In this document: in pieces, positions 1-7,634 of the stretch
Layout of the letters: every line of letters starts with the position of its first letter
How positions within the stretch are numbered: the stretch's first letter is position 1
Origin: Evansella sp. LMS18
Lineage (GTDB): Bacteria > Bacillota > Bacilli > Bacillales > Salisediminibacteriaceae
Direction: 5' to 3'
Assembly: GCF_024362785.1 (NCBI RefSeq)
Contig: NZ_CP093301.1
Coordinates: 2,542,001-2,606,000, forward strand
DNA: 64,000 bases
The notes under the pieces: generated by a model
Databases searched by the model: none
Seen by the model: only the letters and a program-made list of their open reading frames with translations
Told to the model about the DNA's origin: nothing
Position numbers and translations under genes: made by a program

Positions 1-1
1 T

Positions 2-712
2 CTGATTGCCCTTTTCTTTGCATTCATTACACCATTTTGCTCCTGCTCCACTATTCCTGTGGTAGTTAACCTCCTGCAGAATAAAGTCCGTTTCGGCATT
101 GTAATGGTGTTTCTGTTCGCTTCGCCTGTTCTTGATCCGACAATACTTACAATTATGGCTGTAATTATGGGGTGGGAAGTCGCATTGATTTATACCTTAA
201 CAACCGCGGTTTTATCCCTTTTCATCGGGCTCCTTCTTGAAAGGCTGGGATTTGAAAGATCGGTTAAGCAGGTGGTGATGAATGGGTTTCAGCCAGCAGA
301 CAAAAAGTTTTCTCTTAAAAGTTCCCTCCTTGAAACATGGGCCCTTATGAAATCTGTATATCCATACTTAATGATCGGAGCGGCAATAGGGGCGGTTATT
401 CATGGGGTTGTACCGGCAGAATTTATTAGTTCTTATTTTGGTGGGGACGCATGGTGGCTGATTCCGGTAGCCGCTCTCGCTGGAATACCTCTGTATATAA
501 GACTGTCAAGTATGATACCAATCTCCCAGGTTTTAATTGTGAACGGGATGGCTCTTGGTCCCGTAATGGCAATGATGATCAGTTCCGCCGGAGCGAGTCT
601 GCCGGAGCTTGTATTAATGAGGTCGATTTTCAGAAAGCAATTAATTGCTGTTTTTGTTTTATCTGTGCTGACAATGTCCACTATATCCGGTTTTATTTTC
701 TACTTAATTTAA
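2..712 (+). CDS. Permease of the YraQ/ArsP (DUF318) family, 5' end outside window
   Basis: The open frame runs in from the left edge, so the N-terminus is missing and about 236 residues remain. Near the start is TPFCSCSTIPV, the Cys-rich motif typical of the YraQ/DUF318 permease family that includes the organoarsenical exporter ArsP. The rest is strongly hydrophobic, with several membrane spans and a second family-like loop (AGIPLYIRLSS). Members are inner-membrane permeases; some export methylarsenicals, but most have no known substrate. A tiny Cys-rich protein follows 16 bp downstream, and both end at one terminator, so they look like an operon. The substrate cannot be named from sequence. 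Confidence 0.85.
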   Translation: MIALFFAFITPFCSCSTIPVVVNLLQNKVRFGIVMVFLFASPVLDPTILTIMAVIMGWEVALIYTLTTAVLSLFIGLLLERLGFERSVKQVVMNGFQPADKKFSLKSSLLETWALMKSVYPYLMIGAAIGAVIHGVVPAEFISSYFGGDAWWLIPVAALAGIPLYIRLSSMIPISQVLIVNGMALGPVMAMMISSAGASLPELVLMRSIFRKQLIAVFVLSVLTMSTISGFIFYLI

Positions 713-728
713 AAATGAGGTGAATAAT

Positions 729-860
729 ATGATTAAAAGATTCATAAAGGTCCTTGGAGAAAAGAAAAAGGAGAACTCAAATAAATCCTGCTGTGAAAGT
801 GAAATAAAAGAAGCGGTGGCAGAACAAAAGTGCTGCACTCAGGCTGGAGATAAGAAATAA
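729..860 (+). CDS. Small Cys-rich protein (43 aa) next to the permease
   Basis: ATG start with a good ribosome site (GAGGTG, 717-722). The product is short, very Lys/Glu rich, and has two Cys-Cys pairs (SCCES and KCCTQ) about 17 residues apart. Paired vicinal cysteines suggest soft-metal or metalloid binding or a redox role, but I know no named family. It lies 16 bp after the permease and just before a strong hairpin terminator, so it is probably the last gene of that operon and may hand over or sense the permease substrate. That role is inferred from context only. Confidence 0.65.
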   Translation: MIKRFIKVLGEKKKENSNKSCCESEIKEAVAEQKCCTQAGDKK

Positions 861-868
861 GTGTGATG

Positions 869-908
869 TTGAAAAATCTGAAGGATAATTATTCTTCAGG
901 TTTTTCAA
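869..908 (+). terminator. Rho-independent terminator / long palindrome
   Basis: TTGAAAAA-t-CTGAAG, loop GATAATTATT, CTTCAG-g-TTTTTCAA: 14 paired bases with T-rich right arm. Symmetric, so it could act on both strands. Confidence 0.8.
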
Positions 909-1126
909 ATGCCTTTCTTAATCTCATTGATTTTCGCTTCAGGAGGCTCGATACCTTGAGCATGTTCCGCCTGCTGAAAATTTTGTCTCACTCCGAAGTA
1001 TTTTGACGGAAGTTTTCCATTGAGTGTTGGAATACCAGTATTTATACTTATAAGGAGGAAATTGTTAGTGTATATTGAAAAGGTATACATATTGCTATCA
1101 AAAAATGTAAATAAGGAGCGAACCAT
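909..1126. other. Intergenic gap with possible gene remnant on minus strand
   Basis: No complete gene. The minus strand from about 1040 down to 902 reads as plausible protein (ending ...GIEPPEAKINEIKKGI, stop) with normal codon use but no credible start, so it may be the tail of a decayed gene. I cannot name it. The pgcA ribosome site (AAGGAG) is at the right edge. Confidence 0.3.
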
Positions 1127-2866
1127 ATGAAATGGGAAGAACAATACCAGCGCTGGCTGCTGCATAAAGAGCTTGATGAGGATTTAAAGGTTGAACTGGA
1201 AGAATTGCGCGGGCACCAGGGTTTCCTGGAGGATGCATTCTATAAGTCTCTTGAATTCGGCACTGGCGGAATGCGCGGGGAACTGGGGCCGGGTACAAAC
1301 CGGATGAATAAGTACACAGTAAGAAAGGCTGCAAAGGGTCTTGCACAATTGATAAGTGAAAAGGGCGATGAAGCAAAACAAAAAGGGGTTGCTATTTCGT
1401 ACGATAACCGCCGTTATTCAAAAGAGTTCGCACTGGAATCTGCCCGTGTACTTGGAACAGATGGAATCCGTGTATATGTTTTTGAGGAACTCCGGCCGAC
1501 TCCGCAGCTTTCTTTTGCAGTAAGGAAGCTGGATACTTCAGCAGGTATAATGATTACCGCAAGCCACAACCCTCCTGAATATAACGGCTTTAAAGTTTAT
1601 GGGGAAGATGGGGCTCAGCTTGCAGGAGCTGATTCTGATGAACTTCTGAGAAGAGTGAACGACATTGAAGATGAACTTTCCATCGAAATCAAGGAAGTGA
1701 ATGAACTGGAAGAAGAGGGGCTTCTCTCCTATCTCGGAGCTGAAATGGATGAAGCTTACGAGGAAGAGCTGCTGGCTGTCATACAGGATCAGGATCTTGT
1801 AAAAAACAATGGGGGAGACTTATCCATTGTGTTCACACCACTCCACGGAGCTTCAAAAGTTCCTGTAGTAAACAGCTTTAATAAAGCAGGCTATACAAAA
1901 CTGCATGTCGTTGCGTCTCAGGGGGAACCGGATCCTTCTTTTTCCAACGTATCTTCTGCTAACCCGGAAGAGCATGTAGCCTTTGACCTTGCCATAAAAG
2001 AAGGATTAAAAACGGAGGCGGATATACTGATCGCAACGGATCCTGATGGAGACAGGGTAGGGGTGGCTGCGAAAAATAAATCTGGAGTTTATGAAGTCCT
2101 TAACGGAAATCAGACTGGTGCTTTAATGCTTCATTATCTGCTGTCTGCTGGTAAAGAAAAGGCTATACTGCCTGAAAACGGTGTGATGGTACAGACAATT
2201 GTTACTTCACCGTTAGGAAAAGCAATTGCGGAATCGTTTAATATTGAATCTGTTGATGTACTTACCGGATTTAAGTATATTGCTGAGAAAATCCGCGGCT
2301 ATGAAGAAGATAACAGCAAAACCTTCCTTTTCGGGTACGAAGAAAGTTACGGGTATTTAATTAAGCCGTTTGTAAGAGATAAAGATGCCATTCAGGCAGC
2401 ACTGCTTGCATCAGAAACTGCTCTTTACTATAAACAGCAGGGGAAAACGTTATTTCAAGCTCTGGATGGACTTTACGAAGAATACGGTTACTATCGGGAA
2501 ACCCTTCATTCCTTTATTTTTAAAGGGAAGGAAGGAACGGAGACAATGAAGAATTTCCTTGATACATTCAGAAAGTCCCCGCTGGAGCTCAATGACGGCT
2601 TCCAGCTTGAAAGAGTGGAAGATTATCTGGAAGAAACCGTCTACGATAAGCATACTGGTACAGAGAAGCCGACGGGGCTCCCAAAATCCAATGTACTGAA
2701 ATATGTGATGACCGATGGCTCCTGGTTCTGCCTCCGTCCTTCCGGTACTGAGCCGAAACTTAAACTTTATTTCGGAGTTAAAGGGGAAACGGAAGAAGAT
2801 GCAGAAAATAAACTTAAGCTTATTGTAGAGCCGCTGCTGAAAAAAATTCAGGAATACCAGAATTAA
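1127..2866 (+). CDS. pgcA: Alpha-phosphoglucomutase (phospho-sugar mutase), PgcA type
   Basis: Interconverts glucose-1-phosphate and glucose-6-phosphate in the cytosol, supplying UDP-glucose for glycolipid and teichoic acid synthesis. At 579 residues it matches the Bacillus PgcA/YhxB size. Visible landmarks: the phosphoserine loop TASHNPPEYNGF (Ser about residue 145), the Mg-binding loop DPDGDR (about 304-309), the sugar-binding GYEESYGY (about 403) and the C-terminal phosphate-binding RPSGTEPKLK (about 536). The start ATG follows AAGGAG at 8 bp. It stands alone, with its own terminator. The family is certain; glucose as the main substrate rests on similarity to B. subtilis PgcA. Confidence 0.95.
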   Translation: MKWEEQYQRWLLHKELDEDLKVELEELRGHQGFLEDAFYKSLEFGTGGMRGELGPGTNRMNKYTVRKAAKGLAQLISEKGDEAKQKGVAISYDNRRYSKEFALESARVLGTDGIRVYVFEELRPTPQLSFAVRKLDTSAGIMITASHNPPEYNGFKVYGEDGAQLAGADSDELLRRVNDIEDELSIEIKEVNELEEEGLLSYLGAEMDEAYEEELLAVIQDQDLVKNNGGDLSIVFTPLHGASKVPVVNSFNKAGYTKLHVVASQGEPDPSFSNVSSANPEEHVAFDLAIKEGLKTEADILIATDPDGDRVGVAAKNKSGVYEVLNGNQTGALMLHYLLSAGKEKAILPENGVMVQTIVTSPLGKAIAESFNIESVDVLTGFKYIAEKIRGYEEDNSKTFLFGYEESYGYLIKPFVRDKDAIQAALLASETALYYKQQGKTLFQALDGLYEEYGYYRETLHSFIFKGKEGTETMKNFLDTFRKSPLELNDGFQLERVEDYLEETVYDKHTGTEKPTGLPKSNVLKYVMTDGSWFCLRPSGTEPKLKLYFGVKGETEEDAENKLKLIVEPLLKKIQEYQN

Positions 2867-2871
2867 CAGAT

Positions 2872-2906
2872 GAAAAAGTACAGGCGCATGCCTGTGCTTT
2901 TTTTAT
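2872..2906 (+). terminator. Terminator of pgcA
   Basis: ACAGGC-gcat-GCCTGT stem flanked by A-run and followed by a seven-T tract. Confidence 0.85.
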
Positions 2907-2996
2907 TGATTCGTGCTCTGGGAAGGTGGGGCGTGGCGATTGAGGTAACGAAAGGGAATCATTCGTGCCCTGAGTGAAGGGAAGGGAAGGGATGAC

Positions 2997-3578
2997 CTCA
3001 AGTGGTGCAGCGTCTTGCATCCCTTGAGCGGGAGGAAAGAGTTATCTCAAGTGGTGCAAGAGCATCTTGCATCCCTTGAAAGAGAGGAAAGGGTGACCTC
3101 AAGTGGTGCAAGAGCGTCTTGCATCCCTTGAAAGAGAGGAAAGGGTAAACTCAAGTGGTGCAAGAGCATCTTGCATCCCTTCAAAGAGAGGAAAGGGTGA
3201 CCACAAGTAATGCAAGAGCGTCTTGCATCCCTTGAAAGAGAGGAAATGGTGACCTCAAGTGGTGCAAGAGCGTCTTGCATCCCTTGAAAGAGAGGAAAGA
3301 GTGACCTCAAGTGGTGCAAGAGCGTCTTGCATCCCTTGAAAGAGAGGAAAGGGTAAACTCAAGTGGTGCAAGAGCATCTTGCATCCCTTGAAAGAGAGGA
3401 AAGAGTGACCTCAAGTGGTGCAAGAGCGTCTTGCATCCCTTGAAAGAGAGGAAAGGGTAAACTCAAGTGGTGCAAGAGCATCTTGCATCCCTTCAAAATG
3501 AGGAAATGATGAACTCAAGTAATGCAAGAGCGTCTTGCATCCCTTCAAAGAGAGGAAACAGAAACTCAAGTAGTGCAA
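2997..3578. repeat. Tandem array 1: about 12 copies of a 52-bp hairpin unit
   Basis: Units begin (CTCAAGTGG) at 2997, 3046, 3098, 3150, 3202, 3254, 3306, 3358, 3410, 3462, 3514 and 3565; spacing is exactly 52 bp except the first (49) and last (51). Each unit has the perfect hairpin GCAAGA-gcg-TCTTGC nested between TCAAG and CTTGA arms. Units differ by a few substitutions, often shared by alternating units, suggesting recent expansion. It starts about 90 bp after the pgcA terminator and ends just before the NERD remnant. Open frames across it are repeat artefacts. Confidence 0.95.
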
Positions 3579-3595
3579 GAGTAAAGTCGCCCCAT

Positions 3596-4205
3596 TTATA
3601 AATAATACGAGTACTTCCCCTTTTTAATTAAATTATAGTTTGTCCCCAATACTTGTTGAATTACTTTTCTATGATACATGTGATCGCACCAATGATCTAA
3701 GGCATGTACGTTTAGCAACCTATCTGGAAAAAGCAGTTTAAGGACTTTTGCCGCCGGCAGGATGCAGGACACGTTTTTCTCCGCATGATTGCAAGCGTTA
3801 CATATCGTAGTATATTTAGTCACCGCCACATTCAGTGACATGCACTTCCTGCAAGCAACTCCTTTTTGAAGTTCTTCATAACGATATTCAGGAAGTCGCC
3901 CGTAAGGTGAATCAATGACATGCCTGCTTAATAGGAACTGTGCCAGCTGCTTATGGCTTACACTCAATTCAGAAGGGGCTTGATTCAGTTTTTTTAACAA
4001 AGAATTTAACTGTCCAGGGAAAAAGGCAGGTAGATCAAGCTGGGCTTGATATAAGGTGAAAAGAGGGTTTGTGAAAACAAGGTAAGGTTCAATTTCCATC
4101 CTGATAGTCGTTGGTTTCTTCAGGGAGTACGAAGCGGGAACGGAGAAGTTTAAGAAGCGTCAGTTCAAGCGGTTCGGTGCGGATTTTTATGAAATCAGGC
4201 TTCAT
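3596..4205 (-). pseudogene. NERD-domain protein gene with internal deletion and frameshift
   Basis: Two pieces of one gene in different frames. The N-terminal piece starts at ATG 4203-4205 after AAAGGGG and reads MKPDFIKIRTEPLELTLLKL, the usual opening of Bacillus NERD (nuclease-related) proteins, to a TGA at 4089-4091. The C-terminal piece (3596-4099, 167 residues) opens with EPYLVFTNPLF, has four Cys in two CxxC-type pairs (CRKC, CNAC) and ends KGKYSYYL, like the C-terminus of NERD proteins. The catalytic middle (roughly 100 or more residues, with the conserved D/ExK-type motif) is absent between them. So the gene was broken by a deletion that also shifted frame. A stand-alone C-terminal zinc-finger product cannot be excluded. 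Confidence 0.7.
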
Positions 4206-4313
4206 TCATGGATTAGCCCCTTTCAGTTATTAAATTCAAGATAATCGAGTCTGGCTAAAAAGGCGAGTTCAAATTTTCAGTCAATGGTTTTACTCACCAT
4301 AAATATTTCCGTG

Positions 4314-4452
4314 TCAGAATAAAACGCCCGCCTCAAAACAGGTGGGAGCGAAGATGTTCAGGCGGGAGATAACGGATGCTAACATCCCGATTGGTTCAAC
4401 TAACAATCAGCGGTGGATGAATAACCACCCCACTGATTGCAGGTTCACTTTA
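4314..4452 (+). repeat. Element B, copy 1 (structured dispersed repeat)
   Basis: About 139 bp. Left part: GCCCGCCT pairing with AGGCGGG around an inner arm. Core ACATCCCGATTGGTTC at about 4382-4397. Right hairpin CAATCAG-c-GGTGG, loop, CCACC, CTGATTG, then AGGTTCACTTTA. Other copies: 10811-10951, 39271-39340, 51253-51380 (reverse). Confidence 0.85.
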
Positions 4453-4586
4453 TTAGGCTGGTGGACCTTTTATTTTCACATGTTCATTTAAACCTTCTTT
4501 CCAGGAAACAAGGGTATATCCCTAAGCTTTTCCGGTCTTCTGTGCATAGGATACAGTATCTTTGCATGCACAGGGAGGGAAAAAGT

Positions 4587-4910
4587 TTGAAGGAATACAA
4601 TCAACTACTGGACGTTTACGTTGACAGGCTGATGAAAAAGCATGGCATAACATCAGAAAAAGTAAAGGTTGATAAAGAGGAAAAAGAGCGGATCCGTGAA
4701 ATAGTCACTAATATTCAGAAGGAGGTAGAAAATTTTTTAGAGAATCAGACGGCTAAAAAAGTAACAGAAGCCGATATGGAAAAGACGGCTGATGATACTG
4801 GAAGTACAGGTGAACAGCAGAGCGGGGCGCCCGCAAAGTTTATTTCCACCGGAAAGCCATTACAGCCGAAACTGTTTCTGGGAAATGAGAAAACAAGGCG
4901 AAAGAAATAA
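4587..4910 (+). CDS. CotW-like spore coat protein (107 aa)
   Basis: I place the start at TTG 4587 because AGGGAGG (4572-4578) sits 8 bp upstream and conserved-looking sequence begins there; the longer in-frame extension lies in intergenic DNA. The protein opens with a helical, charged segment (VDRLMKKHGIT, then DKEEKERIREIV and FLENQ), resembling B. subtilis CotW in order and size, then has a low-complexity Thr/Gly/Gln segment and a basic end (NEKTRRKK). CotW belongs to the insoluble outer coat/crust with CotX, CotY and CotZ. cotX follows 88 bp downstream, which supports the call. The assignment rests on resemblance plus context, so it is moderate. Confidence 0.6.
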   Translation: MKEYNQLLDVYVDRLMKKHGITSEKVKVDKEEKERIREIVTNIQKEVENFLENQTAKKVTEADMEKTADDTGSTGEQQSGAPAKFISTGKPLQPKLFLGNEKTRRKK

Positions 4911-4998
4911 ATTGGATGGTTTACTTGGTTCGAGTGTCCAACCTTTTGCAGGTCGACAACATAGATTATAGAGACTAAACAAAAAGGAGGCATACCAA

Positions 4999-5463
4999 GT
5001 GAACCAGGAAGTTTACCGTTCAAGTGATTCAAACAGCAGCTGGAGTGCGCTTGATACTTCCAGGAAGCATCCACTCTGCCTGGACGACAAAAAAGATGAC
5101 ACTCAGGAGGCTGCGAATAAAAGTAAAACTCTCCAGCTAAACGAAGAATATATATTCATTAAGGATTCCTGTGATGTTACTGTTACAACAACGGATACGA
5201 AAGCAGCTGTAAACCTTCAGGCAGCCCTTCAGGCAGCGTTGGTTATACTGATAAGTATTTCAGTGGGGAGCTCCCAGACTGCTGAAGAGTTTACCCAGGA
5301 ACTGATGCAGACAGCAAAAGTCAAGCAGGTCACTTTCCAGAAAACAGTTATTGAGAATTCCCGAAATGTAGAAGTGACCACTACTGATACTCAAGTAGCG
5401 GCAAACATCCAGATCCTGTTACAGCTTTTAATAGCTCTTGCTGTAAAACTGGACCTAATATAA
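4999..5463 (+). CDS. cotX: Spore coat protein X (CotX/CotV family)
   Basis: GTG start after AAGGAGG (4984-4990). After a Ser/Asp-rich N-terminus, the protein has two copies of the Coat_X domain: about 55-95 (DVTVTTTDTKAAVNLQAALQ) and about 125-150 (VEVTTTDTQVAANIQILLQ). Each pairs a TTTDT motif with a hydrophobic helix. This duplicated layout is the hallmark of CotX, an insoluble protein of the outer spore coat/crust whose hydrophobic helices are thought to drive self-assembly. Expected control is by SigK/GerE late in the mother cell (family knowledge). The terminator follows directly. Confidence 0.9.
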   Translation: MNQEVYRSSDSNSSWSALDTSRKHPLCLDDKKDDTQEAANKSKTLQLNEEYIFIKDSCDVTVTTTDTKAAVNLQAALQAALVILISISVGSSQTAEEFTQELMQTAKVKQVTFQKTVIENSRNVEVTTTDTQVAANIQILLQLLIALAVKLDLI

Positions 5464-5473
5464 ACTGTCGTTT

Positions 5474-5508
5474 ACTCCGTACCGGCTACGCCTGTACGGA
5501 GTTTTTTT
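5474..5508 (+). terminator. Terminator of cotX
   Basis: CTCCGTAC, 12-nt loop, GTACGGAG, then seven T. Confidence 0.85.
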
Positions 5509-5658
5509 GAAACTTTTTACATTACTCAGGTGAAAGATCAGGTTAGATGAAAAATACTGTGTTTTTTAACGAGGCCTTCTTTAAAAAATACCCAGAAATT
5601 AGTAAACTGGACTTACAGAACTATTTACTGATTTTTCAGGAAAAAGGGGATGTCTGTT

Positions 5659-6096
5659 ATGAAAGCGGCCGGTGTTGTTTTTATGCTGCTATCGGCAATA
5701 ACGTTCAGGTCATGCGGTGAAGCTGAAGGGCATACAGAAGTTGAATTATGGCTTGATCCTTTATATGCCGAAGGGACGTTGTACATGACCCCTGTAATTA
5801 CATATGAAGGGTCTGATGAGGCAGAATTTGAATTCAGCCAAACTATTGCAATGATTACAAGGGTTGAAGATGAAGACGGAATCATCTTTATGAAAGAGGA
5901 CAGTGACGGGGAATTTCTGGTCAATGAGGTTCTGTACAGCGGTGAGGAAATTGAGGGGGATACATTGGAACTCGATCTCCTGCCAGGAATGTATGAGGTT
6001 CATATAGAGGCTGAATACGGTCTGAAATCCGCCGGGGAAACCAGCTTCGAAGAATATGAGCATAAGATGAAGCAAAAAATAGATATCCGGTATTAA
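5659..6096 (+). CDS. Exported hypothetical protein, possible lipoprotein
   Basis: Start chosen at ATG 5659 (MKAAGVVFML), 9 bp after AAAGGGG; ATG 5650 in the same frame is an alternative. A signal peptide of about 20 residues ends at FRSCGE. The Cys could be lipidated, but the preceding residues are a poor lipobox, so this is uncertain. The mature part (about 125 residues) is acidic and beta-rich, with a possible Ig-like or BsuPI-like sandwich (ending LPGMYEVHIEAEY). No catalytic motif is visible. It stands alone between cotX and the cold-shock gene. I do not recognise a named family. Confidence 0.65.
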   Translation: MKAAGVVFMLLSAITFRSCGEAEGHTEVELWLDPLYAEGTLYMTPVITYEGSDEAEFEFSQTIAMITRVEDEDGIIFMKEDSDGEFLVNEVLYSGEEIEGDTLELDLLPGMYEVHIEAEYGLKSAGETSFEEYEHKMKQKIDIRY

Positions 6097-6154
6097 GACA
6101 TTTTTTTAAGGGAAGGGCGATTACCAGAGCAGGTGAAAACAGGAAATTTTATAT

Positions 6155-6183
6155 TTGCATCAGGTTTGATGGTATGGTATGCT
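6155..6183 (+). promoter_or_regulatory. Predicted sigma-A promoter of the cold-shock gene
   Basis: TTGCAT (6155-6160), 17 bp, TATGCT (6178-6183). It implies a 5' leader of about 110 nt with the hairpin CGAAAA-c-GTTTTCG-type palindrome near 6206-6220, in line with the long leaders of csp mRNAs. Confidence 0.5.
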
Positions 6184-6298
6184 CTATTAGTAAATGTTTT
6201 GAAATCGAAAAACGTTTTCGGCCGACTATGCAAGGCATGAAATGGTTTTACGGTATTCAAAGATTTAACTTTTCATTTATTTTAAGGAGGCCGTTAAC

Positions 6299-6496
6299 AT
6301 GACAGGCAAAGTAAAATGGTTTAACTCAGAAAAAGGTTTCGGATTTATCGAGCGCGAAGGTGGAGACGACGTATTCGTACACTTCTCTGCTATCCAATCA
6401 GAAGGTTTCAAAACTCTTGAAGAAGGTCAAGAAGTAGAGTTTGAAATCGTTGATGGCGATCGTGGCCCTCAAGCTGCTAACGTAGTAAAGCTTTAA
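6299..6496 (+). CDS. cspB: Cold-shock protein (CspB family)
   Basis: A 65-residue OB-fold RNA/ssDNA-binding chaperone that melts mRNA secondary structure. Both RNA-binding motifs are intact: KGFGFI (RNP1, about residues 13-18) and VFVHF (RNP2, about 26-30). AAGGAGG lies 8 bp before the ATG, a near-perfect ribosome site fitting very high expression. Codon use is more biased than in the neighbours (GGT, GAA, CGT rich). It is monocistronic, with a strong terminator. Which csp paralogue it is cannot be settled from one window. Confidence 0.97.
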   Translation: MTGKVKWFNSEKGFGFIEREGGDDVFVHFSAIQSEGFKTLEEGQEVEFEIVDGDRGPQAANVVKL

Positions 6497-6516
6497 TTCC
6501 GACTGATAAAATAGCC

Positions 6517-6551
6517 AAGGCCTGTTCCTGAACTGGAACAGGCCTTTTTAA
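6517..6551 (+). terminator. Terminator of cspB
   Basis: AAGGCCTGTTCC, loop TGAACT, GGAACAGGCCTT, T-rich tail; 12-bp perfect stem. Confidence 0.9.
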
Positions 6552-6664
6552 ATACTTTTAATAGATACCGGCATTGTACTTAACATCCATAAAAACATAT
6601 AATCAGCTTACATACTTCAAGGAACAAAACCCATACGCAGCCTTCAGGAAAGGACGGTATACTA

Positions 6665-7105
6665 TTGAAAGCGACAGACCGACATTGGATCGTTATTATA
6701 TTTATTTTTATCGGCGGGGCTCTGGGAACCCTTCTCAGATATGCGATTAACGTGCAGACAAGTCTTTTGCTGTTCCCCTGGGGGACACTACTGGAGAATC
6801 TTGCCGGCAGCCTGCTGCTCGGTTTTTTAACAGGATACATATTAAAAAGAACCATTCAGCCACATTTTAAGGAAGGAATCGGAGTTGGTTTTTGCGGCGG
6901 GTTCACTACTATGTCTACGTTAGCGGCTGACACTGTTTTCCTTGCTGACACTGTTTTCCTTGCTGACACAGGTTCCGCTGCCTCCACCATGGTATATATC
7001 TTTTCTTCTATGTTTGGAGGGATGTTTCTGGCGCTTGCCGGGATGACACTGGGAAGTCTGGCAGCTGGACGGGGAATCAAGGAAAAAGGGGAGGGGCTGG
7101 AATGA
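6665..7105 (+). CDS. crcB: Fluoride channel subunit CrcB/Fluc 1, with internal duplication
   Basis: TTG start preceded by AGGAAAGGA. Four membrane spans with the Fluc signatures GGALGTLLRY (about 17-26) and FCGGFTTMST (about 77-86). Fluc channels are dual-topology dimers that expel F- passively. Here two adjacent genes encode the halves, so a heterodimer is likely. Right after the GFTT motif an 18-bp unit is duplicated (6926-6961), giving ADTVFLADTVFLADT. The usual second Phe of GFTTFSTF is replaced (MSTLA), so this half is diverged. It is followed by crcB2 with a 4-bp ATGA overlap. I saw no fluoride riboswitch upstream. Confidence 0.88.
   Translation: MKATDRHWIVIIFIFIGGALGTLLRYAINVQTSLLLFPWGTLLENLAGSLLLGFLTGYILKRTIQPHFKEGIGVGFCGGFTTMSTLAADTVFLADTVFLADTGSAASTMVYIFSSMFGGMFLALAGMTLGSLAAGRGIKEKGEGLE
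6926..6961 (+). repeat. Perfect 18-bp tandem duplication inside crcB1
   Basis: GCTGACACTGTTTTCCTT occurs twice in a row (6926-6943 and 6944-6961), followed by a 8-base partial third copy. It keeps frame and adds six residues (ADTVFL). Confidence 0.95.
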
Positions 7106-7479
7106 ATATTATTCTCGTCGCTTTAGGCGGAGGAGCAGGCTCTGCTGCCCGTTATCTGTTAGGGCTGTGGATTAAGAACCACACGAAGGAAAGAGCAATT
7201 CCAACGGCGATGCTCCTGGTTAACCTTCTTGGTTCATTAGGGCTCGGGCTTTTCTTCGGTCTCGTATATGGTGCAATACCGTTAATCACGGAAGCGGACT
7301 GGCCATTTATGCTGGTGGGACTTGGCTTTTTCGGTGCATTCACTACTTTTTCTACTTTTAGTGTGGAAGCTGCTGTCCTTCTGCAAAAAAGAAAATGGGG
7401 CCCGCTTGCAGCTTATTTGATGTTATCCATTGCAGGAAGCATCTTAATGTTCATTGTTGGATTTAATTTATTCGGTTAA
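7102..7479 (+). CDS. crcB: Fluoride channel subunit CrcB/Fluc 2
   Basis: A 125-residue protein with four membrane spans. It has the canonical motifs GGGAGSAARYLLG (about 9-21), the conserved Asn in VNLLGS (about 40-45) and GAFTTFSTFSVE (about 78-89), whose Phe residues form the fluoride path. Its start overlaps the stop of crcB1 (ATGA, 7102-7105), so translation is coupled. Unlike its partner it keeps the whole FTTFSTFS signature. Together they form a two-gene fluoride exporter like the yhdU/yhdV pair of B. subtilis. Confidence 0.93.
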   Translation: MNIILVALGGGAGSAARYLLGLWIKNHTKERAIPTAMLLVNLLGSLGLGLFFGLVYGAIPLITEADWPFMLVGLGFFGAFTTFSTFSVEAAVLLQKRKWGPLAAYLMLSIAGSILMFIVGFNLFG

Positions 7480-7595
7480 CATTTCTTATCGGCTTTTTGG
7501 TCACCCGGCCCTCTCCGGATGGCAAAGAGCCATTCATCTCCCACCTGCCTCTAACGCGCTTAAGGAAAGAGACTTTGGCTGAGGTTCGTTGAATG

Positions 7596-7621
7596 AAAAA
7601 AGCCCGGCGTTCAGCCGGGCT
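7596..7621 (-). terminator. Terminator of the BCCT transporter gene
   Basis: AGCCCGGC-loop-GCCGGGCT followed on the minus strand by a T6 tract. Confidence 0.88.
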
Positions 7622-7634
7622 CGAAGTGTACACG

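Noticed and set aside
905-1165. Intact 86-aa minus-strand gene
   Set aside because: The N-terminal half is unlike protein and overlaps the pgcA start; only the C-terminal 45 residues look coding, so at most a remnant.
2997-3578. CRISPR array
   Set aside because: Repeats are continuous 52-bp units with no unique spacers, and no cas genes lie nearby. Same for arrays 2-5.
5547-5720. 57-aa ORF overlapping the exported protein at 5659
   Set aside because: It has a weak ribosome site and overlaps, in another frame, the signal-peptide gene, which is the better coding call.
6552-6664. Fluoride riboswitch upstream of crcB1
   Set aside because: The conserved GGNGATGG and related crcB-motif segments were not found by eye in this leader.
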